Positions 9,926-20,233 of a DNA stretch of 64,000 nt are shown here, piece by piece. The stretch covers positions 900,001 to 964,000 of the forward strand of contig JBBBDQ010000754.1 in NCBI GenBank assembly GCA_037127315.1, written 5' to 3'. A model generated the notes under the pieces. It did not search any database. It was not told the DNA's origin and was given only the letters and a program-made list of their open reading frames with translations. The DNA comes from Ascarosepion bandense (taxonomy: Eukaryota > Mollusca > Cephalopoda > Sepiida > Sepiidae). A program made the translations under genes and the position numbers. Each line of letters starts with the position of its first letter. Position 1 is the stretch's first letter.

Positions 9926-10794
9926 GACGCCGAACAAACGAGAGCAATAAATAAAGAAAATGCCTAAACCAATAAGAAAATAACTTCGAACAAACATTGA
10001 TAAAAAGAAAGCAAGAAAAATACAAGAACTAATGGGAATAAATAGAAAAGGAGGAATAAACAAAGGAGAAGAAAAACCAATAACTGAGGCTAGTGAAAGA
10101 TTATAAACAATTCAGCGATTGCCGAAAGTTATCTCTTTGCTGAAGTGACAATTTTAGATTCTGACAGCCATCTTGGTTTATTTTTTTCAATCCATTTATA
10201 ATTCATAAGTTTATAGAACGTAGGTTTATAATTTGACAGTTAAAACAATAAGCAAATGACAAACATTAACTTTTTGTTACTGGTTAAATGTGAATATACT
10301 ATTCTAAATGATAAACATGTTAATTTAAGCAAAAGCAACAACGATTTGCCGAAAGTACTCAGATATCAAAATTTAAGTTCGGTGAGTGGGTACATTTTAG
10401 TGATTTCTATTATCGTTAATCGGACCCAGAGCTATCACCAAACACGATGAACTGTTGTCCCCTCAGGATATCTCTCAGTATTTATTAGAACTTGATCAGC
10501 CTAAAATTCAAATGGAACTCTTCAAAAATGTGTTACGGCAATAAATTTTTCCTTCAAAAATGCATGTTTCAATAAAAGTCTATTTTTATATTTTCTTAGT
10601 GCTTTTACCCCAGTTTGGGGGGAATTAACTATCTGCCCATAGCTGGAACCCTAACAGGTGTTACTACTCCGGGTAAGGGTGGACCTGGGAACAACAGCAA
10701 TTAAGAGGTGCTTCCATGCTCCTCACAACCTCTCAATCAGAGGCTTTGCTGCTGGATGTTGTTTACCGTCATACCCAGAACCCTGAAAAAGAAG
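9923..10794. other. Unassigned stretch
   Basis: No gene is seen. 10600-10780 is richer in GC (GTGTTACTACTCCGGGTAAG) and ends CCTGAAAAAGAAGAAG. It may be the 3' end of a further unidentified repeat. Confidence 0.4.
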
Positions 10795-11524
10795 AAGAGG
10801 ATAGAAAGGTTACCAGAGAAAGGATGTGAGTTAAAAAGATCGCAATTGACTTTGCATTTAAATTGTTGGAGGTTGTAGTTTTCAAGGAAGCAAGTATACG
10901 GGCGGAATTCCACAAGCGGGAAGTGCGAGCAAAGAAGCTGTTAGAGTAGAAATTGCGGTTAAATTTGATTGGTCTCACTGTAATGGGTGGAACCTAGCCG
11001 CTAGTCTAGTAGCTCGATCAAATTCATGCAGTGTGGGCACCAAGGAGATAAGCTCATCAAAGCAGAAGCCGTGAAAATATTTGTAGAAGAGACAGAGGGA
11101 AGCCACATTACGTCGGTAAGAAAGTGATTGGAGTTGATCTACCATTTCGGGTCAATTACATTACAGATTCTTCGTTGGATTTTGTCAGGAAGCCCGTGAT
11201 GAATGGCAGGGGCACCCAACCAAATGTGACAGCAGTATTCAATGCACGGGCGGATGGTAAATTTATATATGTGAAAAATAGATTTAGACGACAAAAACTT
11301 CCTAACCCTACAGAGGGAACAAACCTTTCGAACAGCGGATTTAGCTATAGATTTAATGTAATCATTCCACTTGAAGTCGGCCGACAGATTTAGACCTAAG
11401 AGGCGCAGTTTCTTGCTTCCAGGGACTCTAACCTGATTCATTCTGATAGGGGATAGAAGCTGTTTTCTACGGTGATTAAATGATAGCAGCCTCGTTTTGG
11501 AAGCATTCAAATTTACGAGCCATT
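10795..11524 (-). pseudogene. LINE-A RT C-terminal fragment
   Basis: Two broken frames (11510-11139 and 10978-10790) carry LNASKTRLLSFNHRRKQLLS, LRLLGLNLSADFKWNDYIKS, IRPCIEYCCHIWLGAPA and FARTSRLWNS. The copy starts downstream of the YADD motif, so it is catalytically dead. The 5' break point coincides with the palindrome at 11523. Confidence 0.8.
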
Positions 11525-11599
11525 AAAATTCAATAAAGAAAAAGGAGGAATGTGAATGACGCACATTCACATTCCTCCTTTTTCTTTATTGAATTTTAA
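11523..11599. repeat. Perfect 36-bp palindrome with 5-nt loop
   Basis: Arm 11523-11558 (TTAAAATTCAATAAAG... GTGAATG) pairs without mismatch with 11564-11599 around loop ACGCA. It sits exactly at the 5' end of the LINE-A fragment. Confidence 0.95.
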
Positions 11600-11678
11600 A
11601 AGCATTCTTTTTTCTCGTCTTCCAAAATCAGATTAATTTTTTTTCTTTTTCATTTACTTCCTCATTCCTCTTTTTCCG

Positions 11679-11796
11679 GCTTACGGCCATATCATGTTGA
11701 ATAAACCGGTTCTCGCTCGATCACCGATGTTAAGCAACATTGAGACTGGTCAGTACTTAGATGGGTGACCGCTTGGGAGTACCAGGTGCTGTAAGC
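11679..11796 (+). pseudogene. 5S rRNA-like unit heading a SINE
   Basis: The order of 5S rRNA landmarks is kept: GGCTTACGGCCATATCATG, GATGTTAAGCAACATTGAGA, GGTCAGTACTTAGATGGGTG, CCGCTTGGGAGTACCAGGTG and GCTGTAAGC. The internal polymerase III control region is recognisable. Point changes in the first half, and the continuation into a tRNA-type SINE, show it is a retroposed 5S derivative and not a genuine 5S gene. Confidence 0.8.
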
Positions 11797-11985
11797 GTAT
11801 AGTGACGGATATGCGCTGTGCTGCAGTGGATATCAGCTCGGAAAGAGAAATCAGTGAGCCGAGTTCGAATTCCAGTTGAATACCCTGCATTCACCTAAGG
11901 ACTGGTACCCATGGGAAAGGTATTAATCCGTCCCTTCCCTCCAGTTATGGGTTAAATAATAGGGTAGGACTTGGGAACCCTGCCC
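11797..11985 (+). mobile_element. tRNA-headed SINE-A body joined to the 5S unit
   Basis: The A-box-like TGTGCTGCAGTGGATATCAG and B-box-like GAGTTCGAATTCC are followed by CATGGGAAAGGTATTAATCC and TTATGGGTTAAATAATAGG. The 5S unit and tRNA head are 12 bp apart, as at 42645. Confidence 0.8.
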
Positions 11986-12215
11986 TTAAAAACAGATCCT
12001 AATGAATCTTGATACTCGAAAAGAAAAAATATTACTAGACACAAAAACTTATATAAAAACAACAATAAATTGTTGAAAAAGAAAAAGGTATTACCAGCAA
12101 TAAATAAATAAAAAATTAGTTGGCAATAAATGACCCGCCGAGGTTGATATGCCATAAAAACAAAACAACCAAACCAAATCCTCTTTTTTTTTATTTACTT
12201 TTCTCATTGTCTTTG

Positions 12216-12273
<58 letters not shown>
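12216..12273 (+). repeat. (TTTC)n microsatellite
   Basis: About 14 tetranucleotide copies inside a wider pyrimidine-rich stretch (12180-12365). Confidence 0.95.
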
Positions 12274-12717
12274 CCTCTTCTAATTTTTTCTTTCATTTTT
12301 AATTCTTTTATTTCCCTCTGTTCCGTATTCCTCTTTTTCCTTTTTTTTATTCTCGTCTTTAATAGCACACAAGCAGAGAACTTTACAATCAAGACTACCC
12401 TGGTTATCTACCCGAGGTTGAAATATTCTCCACTTCTTATATATTGTTTTTGTAAAATGGACGTTCCATCCGGAATGATTCTTCCCCTAATCTGAAAATT
12501 TGTGAAGCAATTTGCCTCTTGGTTGATTTTCCAAACATTTTAAAGTTAACTTTTTAAAATCTAGGGTCAGTCTTTATCTATCCCCCATATCCTTATAATC
12601 ATCTCTTCTAACTTCCTTCTATTACGTTCATATCGCAGATCCCCTAGATTGAATGGCTCGTAATAGAAAAAAGAATACCAGGACATTGCTTGACTAGTAC
12701 ACTAAACATAAGTAGAC
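12274..12717. other. Unassigned stretch
   Basis: No gene or repeat beyond pyrimidine richness is recognised. Confidence 0.4.
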
Positions 12718-12768
12718 ACTTCTTCTATGTGCCATGTTCATTCAGGAGGTAGGCGATCGTGGTTCTCT
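12718..12768 (-). mobile_element. LINE-B (RTE-like) 3' tip
   Basis: The plus-strand words TTCTTCTATGTGCCATGTTC and GTAGGCGATCGTGG are the complement of the RTE end at 32830-32870. Confidence 0.7.
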
Positions 12769-12865
12769 ACGATTTCCATTGTAGCACTTAACAAATTATG
12801 TCTTTTATTACCTTTCTCTAACATTTAATCAAGCTTGTTAGGTAGTCTTGGAATTATTTCGAAGT

Positions 12866-13350
12866 TTTGTTTTCATCTTGGTTAATATAAGTGTTATAAT
12901 AGACACAACGTTTCGACCAATTATCTTCCGGTCATCATCAAGTGTCCATAGACTGGCTAATGTGGATTATCTCGTTGATTATTGCGAAATATAATTATTG
13001 TTCTTACATGTCGGAATTTGGTTAGCCACTACCAAGTCCAAGGATCGAACTCATAACCACTGGATGATACTAACACATGTATAACCAACTACTATATCAA
13101 CTTCGCCATTGGTGTATTTTTGAGACTTTTATATTCAGTGTCAGATGGATTTTGACAATTGGATCATGTCAGTGGGTTTGTGCCACTTGTCATAATTTGT
13201 ATTTATTTCTGAGATGAGTAATTTTCAATAATTTGGTATTATTTCAAACGTTTGTTCTCATCTTGGTTGGTATCTCCTGATGATGATGATGATGATCAAA
13301 GGATACTTGGTCGAAACGTTGTGTCTATTATAACACCTATTATAACACCT
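12866..13350. repeat. Inverted pair of hammerhead-like repeat ends
   Basis: GTTATAATAGACACAACGTT (from 12892) reappears inverted ending near 13342. Each copy reads, on its own strand, a UGAUGA core, a stem II closed by GGUC, then GAAACGUUGUGUC. The right copy (13272-13345, plus) has an intact CTGATGA and stem II GATCAA/TTGGTC. The left copy (minus) has TTGATGA. Such cores are typical of Penelope-like and retrozyme terminal repeats. Confidence 0.6.
13012..13125 (-). mobile_element. tRNA-like SINE head (third SINE type)
   Basis: On the minus strand ATAGTAGTTGGTTATACATG and GGTTATGAGTTCGATCC resemble the A and B boxes of a tRNA. It lies between the two hammerhead-like ends. Confidence 0.45.
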
Positions 13351-13427
13351 ATATTAAAAACCAAAAATTCCAAATAATCTCAAGATTATTGAAAAATTAC
13401 TCATCTCAGAAATAAATAGGAACTTGT
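13198..13427. repeat. Short inverted repeat pair
   Basis: TATTTATTTCTGAGATGAGT (13200) is present as its complement near 13405-13425, framing the right hammerhead-like copy. Confidence 0.7.
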
Positions 13428-13769
13428 TACGTAGGTTATGCTTTTTATTCTTCTGTCTATCTTTAAATTTTGTCATGTCAGAATGAAATTCTACAAGCCG
13501 TCTTTCCTTATTATTTGCCTTCAAAATTTCAACTGTCAAATATTATATGCACAGTGTTTCAAGGTTTTGTCTATCTACTATCTCTGTTGGCTGTCTGATA
13601 ATTTAAAAATTCTGTATTCAGGCAGCAATCACATATATGTACTAAAAATAAAAAAGATATCACACTAAAAATTAAATCATATAAATAAAAAAAAATCAAA
13701 GAAACATGTCTGTCATTTTTTTAAAAAAATCATTCAAAAAGAGGAAAAGCAATCGAGAGTTGTTTAAAT

Positions 13770-13905
13770 AAGGCTTGATTTAACTTCGATTAGACAGTGG
13801 TCTAATTCAGGTCTAAGCCACAACAGAAATCCTGGTGGCTTCTTCTACGTTGTTAGGGGTCACCCATTCGAATCCTGTTGAATGACACAAATTTTTGTAG
13901 CCAAA
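13770..13905 (+). mobile_element. Degenerate tRNA-like repeat
   Basis: GGTGGCTTCTTCTACGTTG and CCCATTCGAATCCTGTTGAA match the tRNA-like insert at 41620-41706 in order. The B box TTCGAATCC is clear. Confidence 0.45.
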
Positions 13906-13931
13906 TTTCTTGTAATTAATCAAGGCGGTAG

Positions 13932-13933
<2 letters not shown>

Positions 13934-13980
<47 letters not shown>
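13934..13980 (+). repeat. (TA)n microsatellite
   Basis: Pure TA run upstream of the hammerhead-SINE. Confidence 0.95.
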
Positions 13981-13981
<1 letters not shown>

Positions 13982-13989
13982 TATATCTT

Positions 13990-14287
13990 ATGCTCTCATT
14001 AGGATTGAGCTCTCTGGAGAGGAAAATCTAAAAATAAAAATTACCACTTCTGCGATTTACACGTTACTCCTATGGTATCAAGTGAGTTTAATCGGTGGCT
14101 GGTGTGGGTTATATTATTTATATAACACGCTAAAATGTTCTTTCTCAGTACTCCCAATTGCTTAGGGAGTAGAGACTCCGACTAACACCAAATTGGTCGA
14201 GTTTCGATCCCGGCTGAAAGCATATGGAATTTTCGCCACACTGATGAGCTGTGATACAGCAAAACAGGCTTGTATGTGGATGACTCA
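13990..14287 (+). mobile_element. SINE-B: TA-flanked, tRNA-headed, hammerhead-bearing
   Basis: The copy runs from TCTCATTAGGATTGAGCTCT to GATGACTCATA between TA tracts. A tRNA-like part is visible (TTGCTTAGGGAGTAGAGACT, then a B-box-like GAGTTTCGATCC). Three more copies are at 38037-38352, 39680-39972 and 47767-48087. Confidence 0.75.
14236..14285 (+). ncRNA. Hammerhead ribozyme motif (SINE-B), mutated GAAA
   Basis: Stem I CCACA (14236-14240) pairs with TGTGG (14275-14279). The core CTGATGA is at 14241-14247. Stem II is GCTGT/ACAGC. The conserved GAAA has become AAAA (14261-14264), which should cripple cleavage. A short stem III (ACAG/TTGT) precedes the predicted site after 14274. Confidence 0.65.
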
Positions 14288-14304
14288 TATATATATATAT
14301 TAAT

Positions 14305-16860
14305 CATGTCACCTCAACCAAGGCATTCCACTGCCACTATAGCGCAGGAGGTTACACAGGGCGATAGACGAGTTAGGATGTACATAGGGGGAGAGTTGGA
14401 GAGAATGGGAGGGTTAGTGTGTTAGGAGGTGTCTATTGACCTTTCATGTAAAGTCCTGGAGGTTATAGCCGTCGGGGAAGCAAGCATGCGGAAGGGAATT
14501 CCACAGGCGGGAAGTGCGAGAAAAGAAGCTGCTGGAGTAGAAATTGGGGTTACATTTCACCGGTTACACTGTAAAAGAGTGGGACTTAAATGCCAATCTA
14601 GTATCTCGTGCGAACTCACACCTAGGGGGCACCAGTGATTTAAGTTCATCAGAGCAGAAGCCATGAAAATATTTATAGAAGAGGCACAGGGAAGCCACGT
14701 GACTGCAGGCGGTCAGCTAAGTCGGTATCAATCACATTACAGATTCTTCGTTGTATTTTGTCAAGAAGCCAGAGGAGAATAGCAGGGGCACCCGACCAGA
14801 TGTGGCAACAGTATTCAAAACACGGGCGGATGGTAGATTTGTATAAGTGCAGGATAGATTCAGGCGGAAAGGATTCCCGGGCCCTGCACAGAGAGCCAAC
14901 TTTCATGGCAGCAAATTTAGCAATGGATTCGACGTAGTCATTCCACTTGAGGTCCGCTGAGAGTGTCAGGCCAAGCAGGCGTAGTGTTTTACTCTCTGGG
15001 AGGCATGCCTGTTCCATGCTAATGGGAGGGAGGTGCGGTCGTCTGTGGTGGTTAATTGACAGCAGCTTCGTTTTGGAAGAATTGAATTTTACGAGCCATT
15101 TCCTACCCCAATCCACCACGGATTGGAGGTCTTTTCAAGCTCAGCCGCGAGGTTTGCCTTATCATCAACATCAGATTTTTGATCGAGGCGAGCGTATACT
15201 GTGGTATCGTCGGCGTACATGCCTACTTGTGATCTTATGGCATCGGGGAGATCATTGATGTATATTAGAAAGAGCGTAGGACCTAGGATAGAGCCTTGGG
15301 GGACACCCGCGTTTGTAGGGTAGTTTTGGGAGGCATGTCCTTTTAAAACAGAGGTTGTAGAGCTTAGAAAGGACAGAAGAGAGTTCAGGGTCACATTTCT
15401 TCAAGACTATGATTGGGATTCCGTCCCCACCACTCGCTTTGTGAGGGTCAAGTTTTGATATTATGCTAGAAATCAGCGAGGGCGTGATGTGGACGTCATT
15501 CAATTGCGCTTCAATTCTAGATGGGAAATCGGGTGTCTGGACTCCAGACGAATCCAGACACGAAATGGTCGAGAATCTACGAGCAAAGCATTCATTGTCC
15601 GCTGAGGAGTTGAGGACCTCAAACTCGTTGATTAGTGGGGGTATTGAGGACTTACTCCTGTTGAGCACGCTTTTACAGAGGCGCCAGTAATCTTTGGCTC
15701 CGAACTCAGAGGATACTATGCGCTTCTTCATTCTGGCAGCAAACAACATCTTAGCTTCGCTAAGTATCTTTTTACACTTATTACGAGCTGAGGTGAAAAG
15801 GCGCCTGTTTTGGTCCGACGCGTGGCTACGGTAAAGCCGGAAGAAGTGATTCCGGTGGGCAATGACGGCCGAGTAAGCGGGCGAGAACCAGGGAGATGAG
15901 TGGGATTTAAGCTGAAATTTCCTGGCAGGGAAGAAAGCATCGATACCAGCCTTAACCCAGGAGGAGACCTCTGATGCACAGTCTTCGACGGGAAGACTAA
16001 AACATTGTTCCAAAGGGACGTAGCAGAGGAAGTCACGAATCGAATCCCAGTCTGCTCTTTGATAGCAGTAGGATATTCTGCTGGCCTGGGTTTCTTTGGT
16101 AGGGTTGGAGTGGAACGAGATGTTGACAGAAACTACGGCGTGGTCAGAATTTCCGAGAGGGCAGAGCTGTCTGGCGGTGCAAGAATTTGGGGTGGAAGTG
16201 AAGCAGAGGTCTAGTAGCGAGTCCATTCCGTTAGGGCTATTGGAGAAACGCGTGGGGAAGTCCACCACTTGCGTAAGGGATTGGGAGATTGAAAAATTAA
16301 AGGTGTGGACACCAGCAGTGTCGGTTACAGAGTTTTCGAGCCACTTAGTGTGGTGGGCGTTAAAGTCACCAAAAACGAAAATATGGGCAGATGGGTGCGA
16401 AGAAATGGCCTTGTCGATATTGTCAGAGATGCTGTCAAGTACCGAACAATCAGAGAAGGAGGGGGAGCGGTAGAGGAAAAAGAGATAGCTAACAGAGCTT
16501 AGAAGTGAGAGACGGAAGCACATGAAAGACTGGTCCAGGGATTCAAGAGATGTTACTCTAGCTAGCGGGGAGGTGTTCGCTGACATATACACCAAGCCCA
16601 TGCATATGGACGTTGGACTCCTTCCTGAAGAGGCGAAGGTAACCAGGAACATAGAACTCAGAAAAGGGGATAGACGGGTCAAGGCTAGTTTCACGCAGGG
16701 CTAAGATATCAGATGTGTTAGTTTGGAGGAATGATTCTACCGTAGAAAGGTTAGTACGGATACCGCGAATGTTAGTGAATGTGACACAGAGAGATTTGGG
16801 CGTTTTCCGAGTAGCTGGTTTGAGTTTGGTATGTTGTTTGTTTTTTTTTTCATGGTGTTT
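14305..16860 (-). pseudogene. LINE-A, endonuclease plus partial RT (longest copy)
   Basis: This is the longest copy of the family here. On the minus strand it starts with the apurinic-type endonuclease (NIRGIRTNLSTVESFLQT, then FVFGDFNAHHTKW and the catalytic SDHAVVSVNI). A linker and the RT N-terminus follow ([20 protein letters not shown]). At about 15360-15390 the sequence jumps to [19 protein letters not shown] and [11 protein letters not shown], so the RT segment between motifs 1 and B (including the first catalytic Asp) is deleted. Frames then shift near 15110-15150. The rest (LRLLGLTLSADLKWNDYVES, IRPCFEYCCHIWSGA) continues to 14673, and the terminal RLWNSLP part lies in another frame to about 14430. 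The tail is at 14305. At least three frameshifts plus the deletion make it inactive. The endonuclease type (APE, not restriction-like) separates it from the LINE at 54.4-56.3 kb. Confidence 0.85.
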
Positions 16861-17514
16861 TGGTTGAGGAGAGAAGTCTGGGGTAGAATCAGTCGGTCAC
16901 TATTCACAGCATGTGAGGAATGGAGACTGGCGCAGCCTGCAACATAATGTGGCCTCGAGGTTGCCCTCCAGAGGTTCGTGAAGGGACGCCCGTCCATGCG
17001 TGATATGGCACTACAGGAACCCCGATATTATTCAACTGTTGATCAGAGCAGCCTCTCAAGTCGCTACGCAAGAGTTCGGGCTACTAACTACCAGTCGGAA
17101 GTAGCAACCAGGAAACTGCCAACCCGGTACCCTGAGAATGGAGAGACATTGCCACCATAGTCAATAACTGCAAAGAGTTTCCAACTGAACTAACATTAAG
17201 ACCAAAGGAGGAGGTAGAAAGACCGGGAACACCTTCCTAAACAAGAAACAAGGTGATCACCTCTACTCCTGTTCAAAAGAAGGGGGCGGAGTGTGAAACC
17301 GGGCGATAGTAGGGACTATCTACTCCAATTTTTTAAAAAAAGTGGTGAGATAACTAAGTTTTAAAGTCCAAAGAAATTTTTAGTGTATCGAGACAGCAAA
17401 TAATTTTCTAAGCATATACTGTTAAATATATGAGACGATAAATCTCTAAAGAAAGAAATGTATCACGAAAAATCTTCACTTTTTAATATTTATTTTTACT
17501 GAAATAAAATATCC

Positions 17515-17516
<2 letters not shown>
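16861..17516. other. GC-richer stretch upstream of the LINE-A copy
   Basis: 16900-17320 is noticeably richer in GC than its surroundings. It might be the LINE 5' UTR/ORF1 region or a separate element. No domain is recognised in any frame. Confidence 0.35.

Positions 17517-17546
<30 letters not shown>
17517..17546 (+). repeat. (TA)n microsatellite
   Basis: Pure TA run. Confidence 0.95.
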
Positions 17547-17548
<2 letters not shown>

Positions 17549-17688
17549 TGTAAAAAAGTGACTGAACACGTAGATTTTAAACCCACTGTTTAAGCATTTA
17601 CTTTTATAAAGAGTGCTCGAGACAGAGTAGAGCTTTATATTGTAATACTTGTTACAATGGTTTATAAAAGCATAGTATGACTACACAA

Positions 17689-17731
17689 ACATTTTCATGT
17701 TTCGGAGCACAACCGCTCCTTTTTGGGTGAT
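17689..17731 (-). ncRNA. Hammerhead-like motif, degenerate core
   Basis: On the minus strand stem II GGAGC/GCTCC, then GAAA (17700-17703), then stem III ACAT-GAAA-ATGT are all intact. The CUGANGA box has decayed to CCAAAAA. Confidence 0.5.
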
Positions 17732-18028
17732 GTATGGAACTGAAAATAAATGGTGGAAACTATTTATTTTGGGGAATGTGATATGTTGGGGATGTGGGGA
17801 ATGGGAACTTAAAATGTCTAAACTTGTCCGCCAAACAGACAAAAACTAAAAAGTGATCTCTCCAGAACTAAGCTACCTCGCCCCCATCTCCTAACACAAA
17901 TCTGTATCTCTATGGTTACAAACTGCCGACGGACCAGCTTAGATATATTAAACTCCCATCCCCCATATCACCTACATATCACATTTCTAAAAATAAATCG
18001 TTTCCACCATTTATTTTCAGTTACACAT

Positions 18029-18078
18029 ATCACCTGAAGAGGAGTGGATGTACTTCGAAACATGAAAAAGTTTGTGTA
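18029..18078 (+). ncRNA. Hammerhead-like motif
   Basis: CTGAAGA (18034-18040) fits CUGANGA. Stem II is GGAGT/ACTTC and GAAA is at 18057-18060. Stem III ACAT/AAGT has one mismatch. Confidence 0.55.
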
Positions 18079-18117
18079 GTGATTTCATGCTTTTATAAAC
18101 CATTGTAATTATTATTG

Positions 18118-18118
<1 letters not shown>

Positions 18119-18204
<86 letters not shown>
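18119..18204 (+). repeat. (TA)n(TG)n microsatellite
   Basis: TA dinucleotides pass directly into TG dinucleotides. Confidence 0.95.
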
Positions 18205-18205
<1 letters not shown>

Positions 18206-18207
<2 letters not shown>

Positions 18208-18742
18208 TTTTATAACCGTTTGGCCCTAAGCAAGTCATTTTACTGCCATTGTTGTGCAGGGGTTACATAGGAGGAATGTTATGAGAAAGAGTGACAGGCT
18301 ACATAGAGTATCAGGAAGAGAGTATGAGAAGGAAGAGAATACTGATAAGTGAGGTGAACGGAGAAAAAAGAATGAGAATGTAAGTTAGTGAGACAGGAGG
18401 TGACTATTGACGTTACATTTGAATTCTTGTAGATTGGAGCTGTCGGGAAAGCAAGTATGCGGAAGGGAATTCTACAGGCGGGAAGTGCGAGAAAAGAAGC
18501 TGATGTAGTAGAATTTGCATTTACAATTTATCGGCTTCACAGTAAAAGAGTGGGACCTAGTTGCTAATCTTGTGGCTCGAGGGAATTCGTATATAGGGGG
18601 TACCAGTGATCTAAGTTCATCGGAGCAGAATCCGTCAAAGAATTTGTAGGAAAGTCACTGGGAAGCCACTCTGCGTCGGGATCAATCACATTACAGATTC
18701 TCCATTAGACTTTGTTAAGGACACCATGTTAATGGGCGGGAG
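18206..18742 (-). mobile_element. LINE-A 3' fragment
   Basis: In plus-strand view it has the tail CCCTAAGCAAGTCATTTTAC and the conserved GGAATTCTACAGGCGGGAAG, with the frame broken by many changes. Confidence 0.75.
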
Positions 18743-19036
18743 GAACGTATGTGTGTGTGTGTTTTTGTATTCCCAATTTCTATATGAAAACTGCTTATTT
18801 AACATGTAAACAAGTCATGTTTCCATACAGATATCATCCGCATATTCCTAACATATACGCAAGTTATTATTATGAGTATGCATAAATGCGATTTCACTTG
18901 GTTTATACGGAATGAATTTTCTCATAGCAAATTATACGCTTATATATATAGATATATATATGCATCCGCATACATTTGTCGATATGTACAATGAATGATA
19001 CAAACAGAAAGATTTTAAGTATGCATATCCCAGTTC

Positions 19037-19083
<47 letters not shown>

Positions 19084-19869
19084 CATATATACATATATGT
19101 GCGTGCGTTCGCGTGTGCGCGCGTGTGTGTGTGTGTGTGCAGGTAGGTATGTATTAAGATCTTCTACACAAAATATATGAATAGTTGGTTAATGTTTCAG
19201 TCTTCAACAGCTGGTTACTAAAAAAATTGAGAATAATTTTTCCAACTTCAAATGTCTTGGCAATGAATTCCGCTGGAACCACTAACGAAACAGAATAATT
19301 TATTTCAAGAAAACAGTAAAAATAAATAAAAATAAGATGAACCGTAAAGTTATTGGCTCTTGAGAGAATCTTTAATTCATACACAAATCTTTACTTTTTT
19401 ATGATTTCGACTTTTTTTTCGCTTTTTACCCTCTTTTTTTTCGTCAAGTTGTACCTGAAATTTCGAATCGTACGACTTTTCTCGAACTGTTTCCATAGCT
19501 GCAAATATTTTCAAAACAGGAATTTCACTATGTTGAACATACAGGAAAATAAAAATAAGCAAACAACCACCCCTCCGCCAAAAAAGCAATAATTATGACA
19601 GTTTTAAGGATTCAATTTATAAGTACTTAGAGTTTTTAAAATGTGTTAAGCGACTTTATGCCTTTCACTAATGTATTTACCAAACTATTATCGAACTCAA
19701 TGTGTAGTATCTGTTCTCATTTTTAATGACAATGATAGTATTAATCGTTTTTTATAACGAAACATTCGCAATTTATTGACCGAGCTACACAACTTAGGTT
19801 TTCCTTCATTCTCTGATCATCAGGTTAAGATCAGTATTAAGTAACGTATTTCTAATAGAAAGTGTAATA
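18743..19869. other. Microsatellites and unassigned AT-rich DNA
   Basis: (TA)n and (TG)n tracts lie at about 18950-19145. The remainder shows no gene or known repeat. Confidence 0.4.
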
Positions 19870-20156
19870 TTCAGTCAGTCTCTTTAGTGCCATACGTGAT
19901 ACGCGCTTCGGTGATCATGTTTTTATAAACCCATGACTGAATATTTTCCCTCAGTAGGTTGCCATTTCTTTCTGTGTTAGTCAGTAAGTTAAGTGCCTTA
20001 CTTTTGAGACATGATCGCCAAAGAAGTTTATCCCACAGTAGGTTGCCATTGCTTTCTGCGGTAGACTGGTTGCCAGCCAAAGCTATAGAACCCAATCTGT
20101 TATATTATTTGACTCATAGCTATAGAGAGAAGAGATGTATTATATTATTAAGTAGT
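19870..20156 (-). mobile_element. SINE-A, rearranged copy
   Basis: SINE landmarks appear twice in part: CAGTAGGTTGCCATTTCTTT near 19955 and GTAGGTTGCCATTGCTTTC near 20039. This shows an internal duplication. It passes into the hairpin at 20161. Confidence 0.75.
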
Positions 20157-20211
20157 AATTAATGGGGGAACCAGATTATAACTTCATAATAATAGAAAAA
20201 CGATCCCCCAC
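20157..20211 (-). repeat. Hairpin linker, GTGGGGGATC family
   Basis: Degenerate left arm AATGGGGGAACCAG, good right arm CGATCCCCCACTTTATACCC. It joins two SINE-A bodies. Confidence 0.75.
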
Positions 20212-20233
20212 TTTATACCCAGTAGAAGTCCTA

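Larger units (their letters stand above)
17660..18118. repeat. Inverted repeat with hammerhead-like arms
   Basis: The left arm (about 17660-17790) and right arm (about 17975-18118) are inverted copies: ACAATGGTTTATAAAAGCAT against its complement, and ACTGAAAATAAATGGTGGAA against TTCCACCATTTATTTTCAGT. Both arms encode, reading outward, stem II, GAAA and ACAUGAAA. Confidence 0.8.

Noticed and set aside
9707..10063. Ser/Leu/His/Thr-rich minus-strand protein
   Set aside because: It is a translation of the (GT)n(GA)n microsatellite and A/G-rich DNA.
11679..11796. Functional 5S rRNA gene
   Set aside because: The landmarks are kept, but the first half is diverged, no T-run terminator follows, and it runs into a SINE.
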